From: Streptacidiphilus melanogenes
GTDB taxonomy: Bacteria; Actinomycetota; Actinomycetes; Streptomycetales; Streptomycetaceae
DNA length: 64,000 nt
Direction: 5' to 3'
Assembly: GCF_000787835.1 (NCBI RefSeq)
Contig: NZ_BBPP01000009.1
Coordinates: 1-64,000, forward strand
In this document: positions 7,681-16,214 of the stretch, piece by piece
Layout of the letters: each line of letters starts with the position of its first letter
Numbering within the stretch: position 1 is the first letter of the stretch
Translations under genes and position numbers: made by a program
The notes under the pieces: generated by a model
Told to the model about the DNA's origin: nothing
The model's input: the letters and a program-made list of their open reading frames with translations, nothing else
Databases searched by the model: none

Positions 7681-8925
7681 TCATCGGCGCGGGGCGGTCC
7701 TCGGGAAGTCGACCAGGTCGAGGTAGAGCGGCAGACGGCGTCGCTGCGGCCCCGGGCGGACGCCGCGGGCGTAGGTGAACCGCCGGCCGTCGAGGACGTC
7801 CGTCACCACGTTCTCCGAGGCGGCGCGGCCCCGCAGGAAGAACCGGTCGAAGGCGTAGGGGATGCCCTGGGAGGCCAGGGCCGAGGACCGGTCCATGACC
7901 TGGAAGTGCAGGTGCGGCGCGGAGCTGTTGCCGCTGTTGCCCAGCTGGCCGACCTGCTGTCCGACCCGCAGGTGCTCGCCGAGGTGGACGTGCGCGCGGA
8001 CGCTGCCGGGCTTCATGTGCGCGTACAGGGCGTAGTAGGTGTGGCCGGCGTAGGTGAACTTCTCGATGATGTGGTTGCCGGCGAAGTCCGCGAGCGGCAG
8101 TTGCCCCAGCGGCGGCTCCATCGTCGGCACCTGGTCGGGCAGGCCGTCGCGCAGCTCGACGACCTCGCCGTCGGCCGCGGCGGTGACGGGGGTGCCGTAG
8201 TAGGCGTAACTGGAGATCTTCGTCGCGGGGCCGGTGAAGAGCCGGTCGCGGTCGTTCAGCTTGATGAAGTCGATCGCCGAGCGCTCGGGGAAGTTGGTCC
8301 GTCCGTCGAGGGGGTTGACCGAACCGCGGTGGGCGCTGACGAGTCGGCAGCATCCGTTCGCGTCGAACCACCGCGTGCCCGCCAGCGGCGGGGCGACGAC
8401 GGGAGCGGGGAGGTGGGAGACGGCCGTCGGTGCGACGGTCACGGTGACGTCGGCCGGGACGAGGCCGCCGGCCTGTCCGGTCGGGAACGTCACCCGGATC
8501 CGGTGGACGATCTGGCGGGGGATGTCGGCCCTGCTCGGGACGGTGGCGTCCAGCCAGACGATCCCCTCCTGTCCGGGGCCGAGGACGGCCTGCGGCCCGG
8601 GCGCCGTGCCGATCTTCGCGATGGCGAAGTGCGTGGCGACCTGATCGCCCGTCAGTGAGTCGAGCACCCGCGAGGGGTGCGCGCGGTCGAGGGCCCGGAC
8701 CGAGTCGATCGTCGCGGGGTCGCCGCCGAAGTTCACCAGCAGCAGCTCGTACGGCATGTGGATGCGTCCGTCGGTGCCCTCGACGGGGACCGGGGAGATC
8801 GTCGGTGCGACCGAGACCGCGGTGACCTGGTCGCGCGCGGGGCGCGCGGTCCCCCAGGCGGCGGGAGAGCCGCCCGAAAGGCCGACGACGCCGGCGAGGA
8901 TGGTCGAGGCGAGAGCTCTCCACAT
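7681..8925 (-). CDS. Secreted M23-family metallopeptidase
   Basis: 414 residues with a signal peptide (MWRALASTILAGVVGLSGG...). An N-terminal beta-rich region of about 180 residues precedes the LytM domain. GTPVTAAADGEVVELRDG and ALYAHMKPGSV lead to GNSGNSSAPHLHFQV, where HLHF supplies the second metal-site histidines. The first LytM ligand motif (normally HxGxD) reads ERSAIDF here, so the canonical first His is replaced; this variant occurs in a recognised actinobacterial subgroup, and activity should not be assumed. A strong AGGGGAACGATC precedes the ATG. The likely role is cell-wall peptide cleavage or binding outside the membrane. Confidence 0.85.
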   Translation of the reverse strand: MWRALASTILAGVVGLSGGSPAAWGTARPARDQVTAVSVAPTISPVPVEGTDGRIHMPYELLLVNFGGDPATIDSVRALDRAHPSRVLDSLTGDQVATHFAIAKIGTAPGPQAVLGPGQEGIVWLDATVPSRADIPRQIVHRIRVTFPTGQAGGLVPADVTVTVAPTAVSHLPAPVVAPPLAGTRWFDANGCCRLVSAHRGSVNPLDGRTNFPERSAIDFIKLNDRDRLFTGPATKISSYAYYGTPVTAAADGEVVELRDGLPDQVPTMEPPLGQLPLADFAGNHIIEKFTYAGHTYYALYAHMKPGSVRAHVHLGEHLRVGQQVGQLGNSGNSSAPHLHFQVMDRSSALASQGIPYAFDRFFLRGRAASENVVTDVLDGRRFTYARGVRPGPQRRRLPLYLDLVDFPRTAPRR

Positions 8926-9105
8926 GATCGTTCCCCTGGGGTCGGTGGGGCGCGCGGCCGCGAGGCGCCTGCGCCTGCGCCTTCGCCTTGATTCGGACCG
9001 ACCCTAAGTCGCCTGCGCCCGAGGGGACGCCCGTTGATCCGAGCGTGGGTGTGTCGCCGGCCGTCAGCGCGTCCGCGTCAGTGTGTCCCCGTCGGCTTGT
9101 CGGCC

Positions 9106-9546
9106 TCAGCCGATCTGTTCGGCCAGGGCGACGATGACACCCGCGGGGCCGCGGAGGTAGCAGAGCCGGAAGACGGACTCGTACTGCGCCACCTCGCCCA
9201 GCAGTTCGGCTCCGTGGGCGCGCAGGCGGGCGACGGTGTCGTCGATGTCGTCGACGGCGAACATGACCCGGTGCAGGCCGAGCGTGTTGGGCGGCGGGTT
9301 CCGCGGCACGGGCTCGACCGGTGCGGGATGGTGGTACGTCGACAGCTCCAGCCTGCCGTGGCCGTCCGGGGTGCGCATCATCGCGATCTCGCTGCGGACG
9401 CCGTCGAGCCCGACGGTCAGGTCCGCGAAGCGGCCCTCGATCTCCTGCCGGCCTTCGAGCTCCAGGCCGAGCTCGGTGAAGAACGCGACGGCGGCGTCGA
9501 GGTCGTCGACGACGATGCCGACGTTGTCCATCCGCTGAACAGTCAT
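9106..9546 (-). CDS. VOC-family (glyoxalase/dioxygenase fold) protein
   Basis: 146 residues. Two beta-alpha-beta-beta-beta modules are visible: DNVGIVVDDLDAAVAFFTEL near the start and LHRVMFAVDDIDDTVARLRA in the second half. The segment LELSTYHHPAPVEPVPRNPP is typical of a widespread actinobacterial subgroup of unknown substrate. The start at 9546 is supported by TATGCT seven bases upstream on the coding strand (leaderless pattern); the ATG at 9558 is an alternative. It is probably a cytosolic metal-dependent isomerase or dioxygenase, but no reaction can be given. Confidence 0.85.
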   Translation of the reverse strand: MTVQRMDNVGIVVDDLDAAVAFFTELGLELEGRQEIEGRFADLTVGLDGVRSEIAMMRTPDGHGRLELSTYHHPAPVEPVPRNPPPNTLGLHRVMFAVDDIDDTVARLRAHGAELLGEVAQYESVFRLCYLRGPAGVIVALAEQIG

Positions 9547-9577
9547 GTCCCCGAGCATAGAACCGCGCAGTAGCCGC

Positions 9578-10390
9578 TCACCGGAGCCGCCACGGCGTCC
9601 TCGCGCCGGAGGCGAAGGCCGCCTGCCCCTCGGCGAGGGACTGGGGGTCGTTGCCGACCTGGATGAGCGTCTTCGCGACGTCGAGGGCCTGCCGGTAGCC
9701 GAGCTCCTGCGCGTACCAGACCGCGCGCAGGGTCGCCTGGACGGCGAGCGGGGGCTGGGAGGCGAGAGCGGCGGCCGCCCGCCCGGCGGCCTCGCGCAGC
9801 TCCGACGCCGGGACGACCTCCTGGACGAGACCGATCTCGTACGCACGGCGGGCGCTGATGCGCTCGTGGTTGCCCATCAGCTGCATGCGCATCACCTCTC
9901 CCAGCGGCATGCGCTGCAGCATCGCCATCGACTCGAAGACCGACGCCATCCCGTACGTCGTGTGCGGGTCGAAGAAGGTGGCGTGCTCCGCCGCGATGAT
10001 GAACTCGACCTGGCCGAGGAGGTAGAACGCACCGCCGCAGGCCATGCCGTTGACGGCGGCGATGACGGGCTTCCACAGGTCGCCCGCCGTCTTCGGGCTG
10101 ATCCAGTCGCCGGGGTCGTCGAAGTGCAGCGGCGTGCCGCCACGGGTGCCGACACGCAGCTCCGGGTCGGCGAGGGCGCCGCGGTCGACGCCGGTGCAGA
10201 AGGCGCGGTCGCCCGCGCCGGTGAGCACCACGACGCGGACGGCGTCGTCCTCACGCAGCTCGCGCCAGAGCGTGCGCAGCTCACGCAGCATGCGGGCGTC
10301 GAAGGCGTTGTGCACCTCGGGCCGGTCCAGCGTCACCCAGGCGACGCCGTCCTCGCCCGCCTCGTAGTCCAGGGTCTCGAAGCGGCCCAC
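9578..10390 (-). CDS. Enoyl-CoA hydratase/isomerase family protein
   Basis: 270 residues, normal crotonase length. Recognisable segments are VAWVTLDRPEVHNAFDARML, VVVLTGAGDRAFCTGVD (first oxyanion-hole region) and AAVNGMACGGAFYLLGQVEF (second oxyanion hole), followed by FFDPHTTYGM and the ASRRAYEIGLV-type helix (ISARRAYEIGLV). The two Glu residues of classical hydratases are not obvious at the usual positions, so an isomerase or other crotonase reaction is possible. The GTG start at 10390 has GGGAGGATCC upstream. The protein is cytosolic and probably works in fatty-acid or CoA-ester catabolism. Confidence 0.9.
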   Translation of the reverse strand: MGRFETLDYEAGEDGVAWVTLDRPEVHNAFDARMLRELRTLWRELREDDAVRVVVLTGAGDRAFCTGVDRGALADPELRVGTRGGTPLHFDDPGDWISPKTAGDLWKPVIAAVNGMACGGAFYLLGQVEFIIAAEHATFFDPHTTYGMASVFESMAMLQRMPLGEVMRMQLMGNHERISARRAYEIGLVQEVVPASELREAAGRAAAALASQPPLAVQATLRAVWYAQELGYRQALDVAKTLIQVGNDPQSLAEGQAAFASGARTPWRLR

Positions 10391-10510
10391 TCGGATCCTC
10401 CCGCACTCCGGTGCACCGAAAGTCCGGCCCAGTCAGACTCTGGCGCAGTGAATGAGAACACGTTCTACTAGTGCCTCATCGTCCGCCATCCCGGCGGGAG
10501 GGGGAAGGCC

Positions 10511-10987
10511 ATGCGCGCACAACGCCACGGACGCCGCATCATGATGACCCCCGGGGAACGCGACGCGTTCCTCGGCGCGCAGCGCACCTGCCGGGTCGCC
10601 ACCGTGTCCGCCGACGGGCGTCCGCACGTCACGCCGCTCTGGTTCGCCTGGGACGGCTCCGCGCTGTGGCTGTACTCCATCGTCCGCAGCCGCCGCTGGG
10701 CGGAGCTGCGGGTCGACCCGCGCGTCGCCGTGGTCGTGGACGCGGGCGAGGACTACGGGGACCTGTGCGGCGTCGAGGTGACCGGCTCGGTCGAGCCGGT
10801 CGGCGAGGCGCCGCGGACCGGGGCGGAACCGGTCCCGGAGCTGGAGACCGTCGAGAAGGCGTTCGCGCTCAAGTACGGCTTCGGCGGGCAGATGTTCCAC
10901 GACGGACGTCACGCCTGGCTCCGGATCAGGCCGGAGACCCTCACCTCCTGGGACTTCCGCAAGCTGGGCGGCGTGTTCCGGCCTTGA
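10511..10987 (+). CDS. Pyridoxamine-5'-phosphate-oxidase-fold (PPOX class) flavin/F420 protein
   Basis: 158 residues. FLGAQRTCRVATVSADGRPH and VTPLWFAWDGSALWLYSI are the split-barrel core; RWAELRVDPRVAVVVDAGEDYG and LCGVEVTGSVEPVG complete it. The family binds FMN or F420 and reduces small substrates or binds haem. The ATG at 10511 has GGGAGGGGGAAGG upstream; two ATGs at residues 11-12 are possible alternatives. The gene is divergent from the enoyl-CoA hydratase gene and in the same direction as tesB, 70 bases downstream. Cofactor and substrate are not determinable here. Confidence 0.87.
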   Translation: MRAQRHGRRIMMTPGERDAFLGAQRTCRVATVSADGRPHVTPLWFAWDGSALWLYSIVRSRRWAELRVDPRVAVVVDAGEDYGDLCGVEVTGSVEPVGEAPRTGAEPVPELETVEKAFALKYGFGGQMFHDGRHAWLRIRPETLTSWDFRKLGGVFRP

Positions 10988-11057
10988 AAGGGCCGTTGAC
11001 ATGCAACGTTGTGCAGATCACAGCGAGGGGGCAGTTGCGGTCTGAAACGATAGGGCG

Positions 11058-11990
11058 GTGACAGCCGCGACACCGCACCAGCCAGCCTCCCCGTCCTCCC
11101 CCGTCGGACCGACCGAGATCAAGGGGTTCGACGACCTGCTCAGTCTCGACGAGATCGACCAGGGACTGTTCCGGGGCTGGTGCCACGCCGGCGCTCCGCT
11201 GCGCGCTTTCGGCGGGCAGGTCGCGGCACAGGCGCTCGTCGCCGCCGGGCGCACGGTGAGCCCGGGACGGCTGGTGCACTCGCTGCACGGCTACTTCATG
11301 CGGCCCGGCGACCCGCGCCGCCCGCTGGTCTACGAGGTCGAGGCGCTGCGCGACGGCGGCTCCTACACCACGCGCCGGGTCACCGCGATCCAGAACGGCG
11401 AGGCCGTCTTCACCCTCTCCGCCTCGTTCAAGATCCCCGAGGAGAGCCCGGACCGCCAGCGCGAGATCCCCGACCTGCCCGACCCGGAGGGCCTGCCCGA
11501 CCCGTACGCCGCCTGGGCGGCGGGCGGCCCCGAGAACTACTGGGGCACCACCGGCCGACTCACCCTGGACATGCGGATCATCCCCCGCGACCGTCCCGGG
11601 CTGCCCGTCGAACTTCCGGGCGTGGTACAGCAGTTCGTCTGGCTCAAGTCGGCGCAGGCGCTGCCGCAGGACGAGCCGCTGATGCACGTCTGCGCCCTGG
11701 CCTACCTCTCCGACCTGACCCTCGCCTCGACCGCCGCCCTGCACGTGCAACGGCCGCGGGCCGAGCGGACCGAGCCCTCGCAGATCAGCCTGGCCTCGCT
11801 GGACCACGCGATGTGGTTCCACCGGCCCTTCCGCGCGGACGAGTGGCTGCTCTTCGCCCAGCGCAGCCCCTCCTCCTCCGACGGCCGCGGCCTCGCCCAG
11901 GGCGAGTTCTACACCCGCGACGGCCGCCTCGTCGCCTCCGTCGTCCAGGAGGCGCTGATCCGCGTCCGCAGACCCAAGCCCCAGGACTGA
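11058..11990 (+). CDS. tesB: Acyl-CoA thioesterase II (double hot-dog)
   Basis: 310 residues from the GTG at 11058. The TesB signature is clear: [20 protein letters not shown] and [20 protein letters not shown] in the first hot dog; [40 protein letters not shown] and [11 protein letters not shown] in the second. The Asp (LDHAMWFH), Thr/Ser and Gln region expected for TesB enzymes is present. It hydrolyses medium/long-chain acyl-CoA to the free acid in the cytosol. It stands alone, with 67 bases to the preceding stop. Confidence 0.93.
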   Translation: MTAATPHQPASPSSPVGPTEIKGFDDLLSLDEIDQGLFRGWCHAGAPLRAFGGQVAAQALVAAGRTVSPGRLVHSLHGYFMRPGDPRRPLVYEVEALRDGGSYTTRRVTAIQNGEAVFTLSASFKIPEESPDRQREIPDLPDPEGLPDPYAAWAAGGPENYWGTTGRLTLDMRIIPRDRPGLPVELPGVVQQFVWLKSAQALPQDEPLMHVCALAYLSDLTLASTAALHVQRPRAERTEPSQISLASLDHAMWFHRPFRADEWLLFAQRSPSSSDGRGLAQGEFYTRDGRLVASVVQEALIRVRRPKPQD

Positions 11991-12101
11991 CGGGACCGAA
12001 TCGGGCCGACCGGACCGGCGGGAGCCGGGAAAACCCGCCGCCCCCGGACGTCGCAGCCGCCCGGGGGCGGCGGGCACGGACGCGACGCGAAGGGACTCGG
12101 C

Positions 12102-12763
12102 ATGGGACTCGGCCTGGACCGACCGGTACTGCAAGGCTCGCTGCTGCGCCTCGAGCCGCTGGAACACCACCACGCGGCCGACCTCGCCACGGCAGCCGCG
12201 CAGAACCGCGACTCCTACGGCTTCACCCTGGTCCCCGCGCCGAACCGGGTCGACGCCTACGTCGACGCCCAGCACGCACGGCGCGCCACTGGCCTGCTCG
12301 CCCCCCTACGCGCAGATCTCGCGCGACCGGACGCGCCGTCGGCTGCACCGCGTACGGGGCCCCGCGCTGGGCGGACTGGACCGAGGAGCCTGCGCTCTTC
12401 GCCGTCGAGGTCGGCTGGACCTGGCTGGCCGCGTCCGCCCAGGGCACCGGCATCAACGCCGAGGCGAAGCTGCTGCTGTTCCGGCACGCCTTCGAGACGT
12501 GGGGCGTGGCCCGCGTGGATCTGAAGACCGACGCGCGCAACGCCCGGTCCCGCGCCGGGATCGCGTCCGTGGGCGGGGCCCTCAAGGGCGTCATGCGCTG
12601 GTCCGCACGTTCCTGGGTGCCCGGCGAGGAGGGACGGCTGCGCGACGCCGCCGTGTTCTCGATCGTCTCCGACGAGTGGCCCGAGCGGAGGCGCGCCCTT
12701 CAGGCGCGCGTCGCGGCGGCCGTGGACCGTGCGGCTGAGGGCCGACCGCAGGGCCTAGGCTGA
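12102..12763 (+). pseudogene. GNAT acetyltransferase disrupted by two nearby frameshifts
   Basis: Frame 1 encodes [20 protein letters not shown] ... [17 protein letters not shown] up to about 12300, the normal N-terminal part of a RimJ/RimL-like acetyltransferase. The family sequence then continues in a second frame for about 7 codons (PYAQISR, 12304-12324) and in a third frame from about 12323 ([12 protein letters not shown]) to the stop at 12763, including [20 protein letters not shown] and [19 protein letters not shown]. The first jump is at a run of six C (12301-12306) and the second at a GCGCG (12321-12325). Either the gene is recently inactivated or the assembly has two indels. ATG 12102 has GAAGGGACTCGGC upstream. 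Confidence 0.75.
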
Positions 12764-12768
12764 CGGTC

Positions 12769-13560
12769 ATGAAGATCGACGACGTGACCGAGATCCTGCG
12801 CGAGGCGGCGGAGACCGTGATCCTGCCGCGCTTCGGGGCACTCGCGGCCGGTGAGGTGAGCGAGAAGACCCCAGGGGAGCTCGTCACCGTCGCCGACCGG
12901 GAGGCGGAGGCGCTGATCGGCCGACGGCTGCGCGAGCTGCTGGACGCGCCCGTGGTCGGCGAGGAGGCGACCGCCGCCGATCCGACGCTGCCGCGCGCGC
13001 TGAACGAGTCGCCCGCGGCGTGGGTGGTCGACCCGATCGACGGCACCGGCAACTTCGTCGCCGGACGGCCCGGCTTCGCCGTGATGGCGGCGCTGGTCAG
13101 GGACGGCGAGACGGTCGCCGGGTGGATCCTGCGGCCCGTGGACGGGACCGCGTACGTCGCCGAGCGCGGCTCGGGCGCGTGGCGCGACGGGACCCGCCTG
13201 CACCGCGGCCCCGCGCCCGCGGACGCGGCCGAGCTGCACGGGGACGTGCTCACCCGCTTCCTCGACGAGCCGGCCCGGGCCCGCGTCGCCGCGGCCGCGC
13301 CCCGGTTCGCCTCCCTCGGTCGCGGGGCGAGCTGCGCGGGCGTCGACTACCCGCGCCTCGCCGAGGGCGAGCGGGACTTCGTGCTCTACCGGCGCATCCT
13401 GCCGTGGGACCACGCGCCCGGCACCCTGCTGCTGGACGAGGCCGGCGGCTACGCCCGCCGCCTCGACGGCTCCCCCTACCGGCCGGGCGAGGACCGCACG
13501 GGCCTGCTCGCCGCGGCGGACCCGGACTCCTGGGAGCGGGCGCGGGCCCTGCTGACGTGA
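12769..13560 (+). CDS. Inositol monophosphatase family phosphatase
   Basis: 263 residues, normal length. All family motifs are present: GELVTVADREAE (metal site), WVVDPIDGTGNF (the DPIDGT signature, two Asp and the Thr) and WDHAPGTLLLDEAGG (C-terminal Asp). The enzyme removes phosphate from inositol 1-phosphate or a related sugar phosphate or 3'-phosphoadenosine compound, with Mg2+, in the cytosol. The start is only 6 bases after the broken acetyltransferase, but TAGGCT at 12756-12761 lies 7 bases before the ATG, so it can be transcribed on its own as a leaderless message. Confidence 0.92.
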   Translation: MKIDDVTEILREAAETVILPRFGALAAGEVSEKTPGELVTVADREAEALIGRRLRELLDAPVVGEEATAADPTLPRALNESPAAWVVDPIDGTGNFVAGRPGFAVMAALVRDGETVAGWILRPVDGTAYVAERGSGAWRDGTRLHRGPAPADAAELHGDVLTRFLDEPARARVAAAAPRFASLGRGASCAGVDYPRLAEGERDFVLYRRILPWDHAPGTLLLDEAGGYARRLDGSPYRPGEDRTGLLAAADPDSWERARALLT

Positions 13561-13673
13561 GGGCGATGTGAGGCTGGCGTGGAGCTCATGAGAACTTCGT
13601 GTGGTCGCTGAACCGTGGCGGCGCCGGGTGCGTAAACCATCCCCAACGGCCCCTCACACCACGGGAGTAACAC

Positions 13674-14207
13674 ATGACGACCACCCCGCAGCGTACGAAC
13701 GAGGACGAACCGGACACCACCCAGCCCGCCGCCTCCCACCCTGCGCGCCGCACGGTCCTCGCCGGCGCCGGTGTCGCCGGTGTGGCCGCCGTGCTCGCGG
13801 CGTGCTCCAGTGCGGGCGGCGGGAGTACCGACTCCGCTCCGCCGTCCCAGGGGAGCGGGGACGGCGCCCAGAGCGGAGCGCCGAGCAGTGCGCCCAGCGG
13901 CGCGCAGGCGCAGGGCGCGGGCACGGTGCTCGGCCCCGTCTCGGACGTGCCGGTCGGCGGCGGCAAGGTGTACTCGGCGGAGAAGGTCGTCGTCACCCAG
14001 CCGACCGCCGGAACGTACAAGTGCTTCACGGCCGTCTGCACGCACCAGGGCTGCACGGTGAACAGCGTCTCCGGTGGCACCATCAACTGCCCGTGCCACG
14101 GCAGCCAGTTCCACATCGCCGACGGCTCGGTCGCGGGCGGCCCGGCGCCGAGTCCCCTCGCGGCCGAGAAGATCAGCGTCAGCGGCGGGCAGATCACGCT
14201 GACCTGA
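13674..14207 (+). CDS. Rieske [2Fe-2S] lipoprotein with Tat-like signal
   Basis: 177 residues. ARRTVLAGAGVAGVAAVLAAC combines a twin-arginine start with a lipobox (LAAC), followed by a Ser/Gly/Ala-rich linker of about 45 residues. The Rieske domain is at the C-terminus: CTHQGC and CPCHGSQFHIADG supply the two Cys and two His cluster ligands. It is an extracytoplasmic, membrane-anchored electron carrier; its partner is not in this window. A GGGAG lies upstream of the ATG at 13674. A terminator hairpin follows. Confidence 0.92.
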   Translation: MTTTPQRTNEDEPDTTQPAASHPARRTVLAGAGVAGVAAVLAACSSAGGGSTDSAPPSQGSGDGAQSGAPSSAPSGAQAQGAGTVLGPVSDVPVGGGKVYSAEKVVVTQPTAGTYKCFTAVCTHQGCTVNSVSGGTINCPCHGSQFHIADGSVAGGPAPSPLAAEKISVSGGQITLT

Positions 14208-14234
14208 CGGTCGGATGAGAACCCCGTTCCACTT

Positions 14235-14260
14235 CCGGGGGACGCCCGCGCGTCCCCCGG
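14235..14260 (+). terminator. Terminator hairpin after the Rieske gene
   Basis: CCGGGGGACG (14235-14244) pairs with CGTCCCCCGG (14251-14260) over 10 bp, with the 6-base loop CCCGCG. It lies 28 bases after the stop codon. Confidence 0.65.
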
Positions 14261-14363
14261 AGTCCCGCGCCGCATGCCACGGCCGGGTGGTCGGCCTCCG
14301 CGCAGGGGAACCGGCTGACGAGGCGTCATACACGTGCAACGGGGTTCCCGGTACGATGGCGGC

Positions 14364-14993
14364 GTGTCCAAGGTAGACCTGTCACCGAGGCCCGTCGAGA
14401 CCATGTCTCCTCGCCAGCTGGAACGCCGGAAGCACCTGATCGACGCAGCTCTGACCCTGGTCTCCGAGACCGGTGTGGAGCGGCTGCAGATGAAGCAGGT
14501 CAGTGAGCGCTCCGGGGTCGCCCTCGGGACGACGTACCGCTACTTCTCCTCGAAGGACCATCTCCTGGCCGCCGCGGCGTCCGACTGGCGGGCCAAGCTG
14601 ATGGACGATCTCGCCGCGGAGCTGCGCGGCTCGGTCCCGCCCACGCGCGGCAGCGACCGCGTCGTCCGCTTCGTCCGCCGCGGCATGCGCGCGTTCCAGC
14701 GGCAGCCCAACCTCGCCCGGCTCCTGGTCACCGTCACGGTGTCCACCGATCCGTTCGCCAGCGAGGTCGTCGACGCGATGGCGGCGACGGGCCGCGCCTC
14801 CCTGCTCGCCCTCATGCCGGACGTCCCGCCCGCGGCGCGGGAGGTGGTCCCCCACCTCATCGACGCGGCGTGGCAGAGCGAACTGGTCGCCTGGGTCACC
14901 GGCCGCAGCACGCTGGCGGACGCCTTCGCCCGCCTCGAGGAGGTCATCCGCCTCGTCCTGGCGCCGTACGGCGCGGGCTCGATGGCCGTCTGA
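14364..14993 (+). CDS. TetR-family transcriptional regulator
   Basis: 209 residues from the GTG at 14364 (MSKVDLSPRP...). The helix-turn-helix is VERLQMKQVSERSGVALGTTYRYFSSKDHLLAAA, with the TetR hallmark TxYRYFxSKxxL. The C-terminal ligand domain includes FVRRGMRAFQRQPNLARLLV, in the manner of KstR-like regulators of lipid or steroid catabolism, though no target operon is adjacent. The GTG start is preferred over the ATG at 14334 because TACGAT at 14352-14357 is 6 bases upstream (leaderless pattern). The last codons and stop lie inside a 42-bp tandem repeat. Confidence 0.9.
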   Translation: MSKVDLSPRPVETMSPRQLERRKHLIDAALTLVSETGVERLQMKQVSERSGVALGTTYRYFSSKDHLLAAAASDWRAKLMDDLAAELRGSVPPTRGSDRVVRFVRRGMRAFQRQPNLARLLVTVTVSTDPFASEVVDAMAATGRASLLALMPDVPPAAREVVPHLIDAAWQSELVAWVTGRSTLADAFARLEEVIRLVLAPYGAGSMAV

Positions 14994-15077
14994 AAGCGGG
15001 CTGCGCCGTACGGCGCGGGCTCGATGGCCGTCTGAAAGCGGGCTGCGCCGTACGGCGCGGGCTCGACGGCGATCTGG
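14961..15077 (+). repeat. 42-bp tandem repeat (about 2.8 copies) spanning the tetR stop codon
   Basis: Copies begin at 14961, 15003 and 15045; the first two are identical and the third degenerates after about 25 bases. Each copy starts with the perfect 14-bp palindrome GCGCCGTACGGCGC and carries a TGA in the gene frame, so the second and third copies lie outside the coding region. The palindromes may act together as a terminator between the convergent tetR and WYL genes. Confidence 0.85.
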
Positions 15078-15098
15078 GGACGTGGGCGCGGCAGACCG

Positions 15099-16121
15099 TC
15101 AGGTTCGGCCTGCGCAGGACGCGAGGCGGTCGGCGAGGGCGGCGACGAGCTCGCGCAGTTCGGCGGGGCGCTCGATGACGAACGGCCGGTCGAGCGAGGC
15201 GAGGAGCGGCGGCAGCCAGTCGAGCCGCTCCGCGCGCAGTTCCACGCGCAGCCAGCGCTCGGCCGCCGGGTCCCCGCTCGGCGCGGGCTCGTGCTCCTGC
15301 CCGTGCCCGTGGTCGTGTTCCGTCACGGTTGCGACGCTTGCGGGAAGGCGCGCGCGGATCTGCTGGACCGTCCCGTGGATCCGCAGGGTCACCGCGTGCC
15401 GGTAGTCGGCCGTCGCGAACCCTGACAGCACACGCTCGGCCGGGCTCGGTCCCTCGGGCGGTTCGAAGGAGCCGGGCAGCGTCCGCGCGTCCGCGATGCG
15501 GTCGAGCCGGAAGGTCCGCTCCTCGCCGGCCCCCGCGTCCTCGCCCGTCACGTACCACCGGCCCGCGTGGGCGACGATCCCGTAGGCGTGCAGCGTGCGT
15601 TCGCTGCGGCGTCCGTCGCGGTCGGTGTAGCGGACCGAGACCGGTCGGCGGTGGCGCACCGCGTCGGCGACGGTGAGCAGGACCTCGGTGTCCGGGGCGT
15701 CCCCGGCCCCGAACCCGCCGGGCCGGTCCGTGAAGTCGAGAGCTTCCAGCAGGGCGTCGAGCCGCCGGGCGATGTGCCCCGGCAACACCCTGCGGATCTT
15801 CGCCGACGCCGTCTCGTTCGCGGTGAGCTGGGCCGGCGCCAGCCCCGCCCGGCGGCCGGCGACCAGGCCGAGCAGTACGGCCAGCGCCTCCTCGTCGCCG
15901 AGCATCAGCGGAGGCAGGCGGTAACCGCGTCCGAGCCGGTATCCGCCGTACCGTCCGCGCACCGACTCCACGGGCACGTCCAGGTCGATCAACTGGTCCA
16001 CGTACCGCCGCACGGTGCGCCCTTCGACGCCGAGCCGGTCGGCGAGCTCGGCCACGGTACGGGTGCCGCCCGACTGCAGCAGCTCCAGGAGTGTCAGCAC
16101 GCGGCCGGTGGGTCGGGACAT
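15099..16121 (-). CDS. WYL-domain transcriptional regulator (HTH_11)
   Basis: 340 residues. The N-terminal winged helix reads RVLTLLELLQSGGTRTVAEL and GVEGRTVRRYVDQLIDLDVP; the YafY-type linker SVRGRYGGYRLGRGYRLPPL follows. The WYL domain has VRYTDRDGRRSERTLHAYGI and GRWYVTGEDAGAGEERTFRLDRI; the C-terminus is the WCX region. WYL proteins sense ligands such as nucleic acid or small molecules and act as activators or repressors. TAGGCT lies 6 bases upstream of the ATG (16133-16128), suggesting a leaderless message. It is divergent from a VOC gene over a shared palindrome, the usual sign of local regulation. Confidence 0.92.
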   Translation of the reverse strand: MSRPTGRVLTLLELLQSGGTRTVAELADRLGVEGRTVRRYVDQLIDLDVPVESVRGRYGGYRLGRGYRLPPLMLGDEEALAVLLGLVAGRRAGLAPAQLTANETASAKIRRVLPGHIARRLDALLEALDFTDRPGGFGAGDAPDTEVLLTVADAVRHRRPVSVRYTDRDGRRSERTLHAYGIVAHAGRWYVTGEDAGAGEERTFRLDRIADARTLPGSFEPPEGPSPAERVLSGFATADYRHAVTLRIHGTVQQIRARLPASVATVTEHDHGHGQEHEPAPSGDPAAERWLRVELRAERLDWLPPLLASLDRPFVIERPAELRELVAALADRLASCAGRT

Positions 16122-16139
16122 GTTCCAAGCCTAGCCCGA

Positions 16140-16164
16140 ATACCGGACCGATTCTGTCCGGTAT
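16140..16164. promoter_or_regulatory. Operator palindrome between the WYL regulator and VOC genes
   Basis: ATACCGGAC (16140-16148) and GTCCGGTAT (16156-16164) form a perfect 9-bp inverted repeat with 7 bases between. It lies just upstream of TAGGCT (the -10 of the regulator) and of TAACCT at 16170-16175 (a possible -10 of the VOC gene), so a bound protein would cover both -35 regions. Confidence 0.65.
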
Positions 16165-16214
16165 CTCTCCTAACCTGCGAAGCGCAACGCCTCCAGCCAA
16201 ACCGAGGAGATCCC

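Noticed and set aside
8940-8990. Short GCCTGCGCCTTCGCC repeats before the peptidase gene
   Set aside because: Low-complexity GC-rich triplets, too irregular and short to call a repeat feature.
10995-11051. TTGACA at 10995 as the promoter of tesB
   Set aside because: The nearest -10-like hexamer is about 45 bases away, which is too far; the AACGAT close to the GTG is a weak match.
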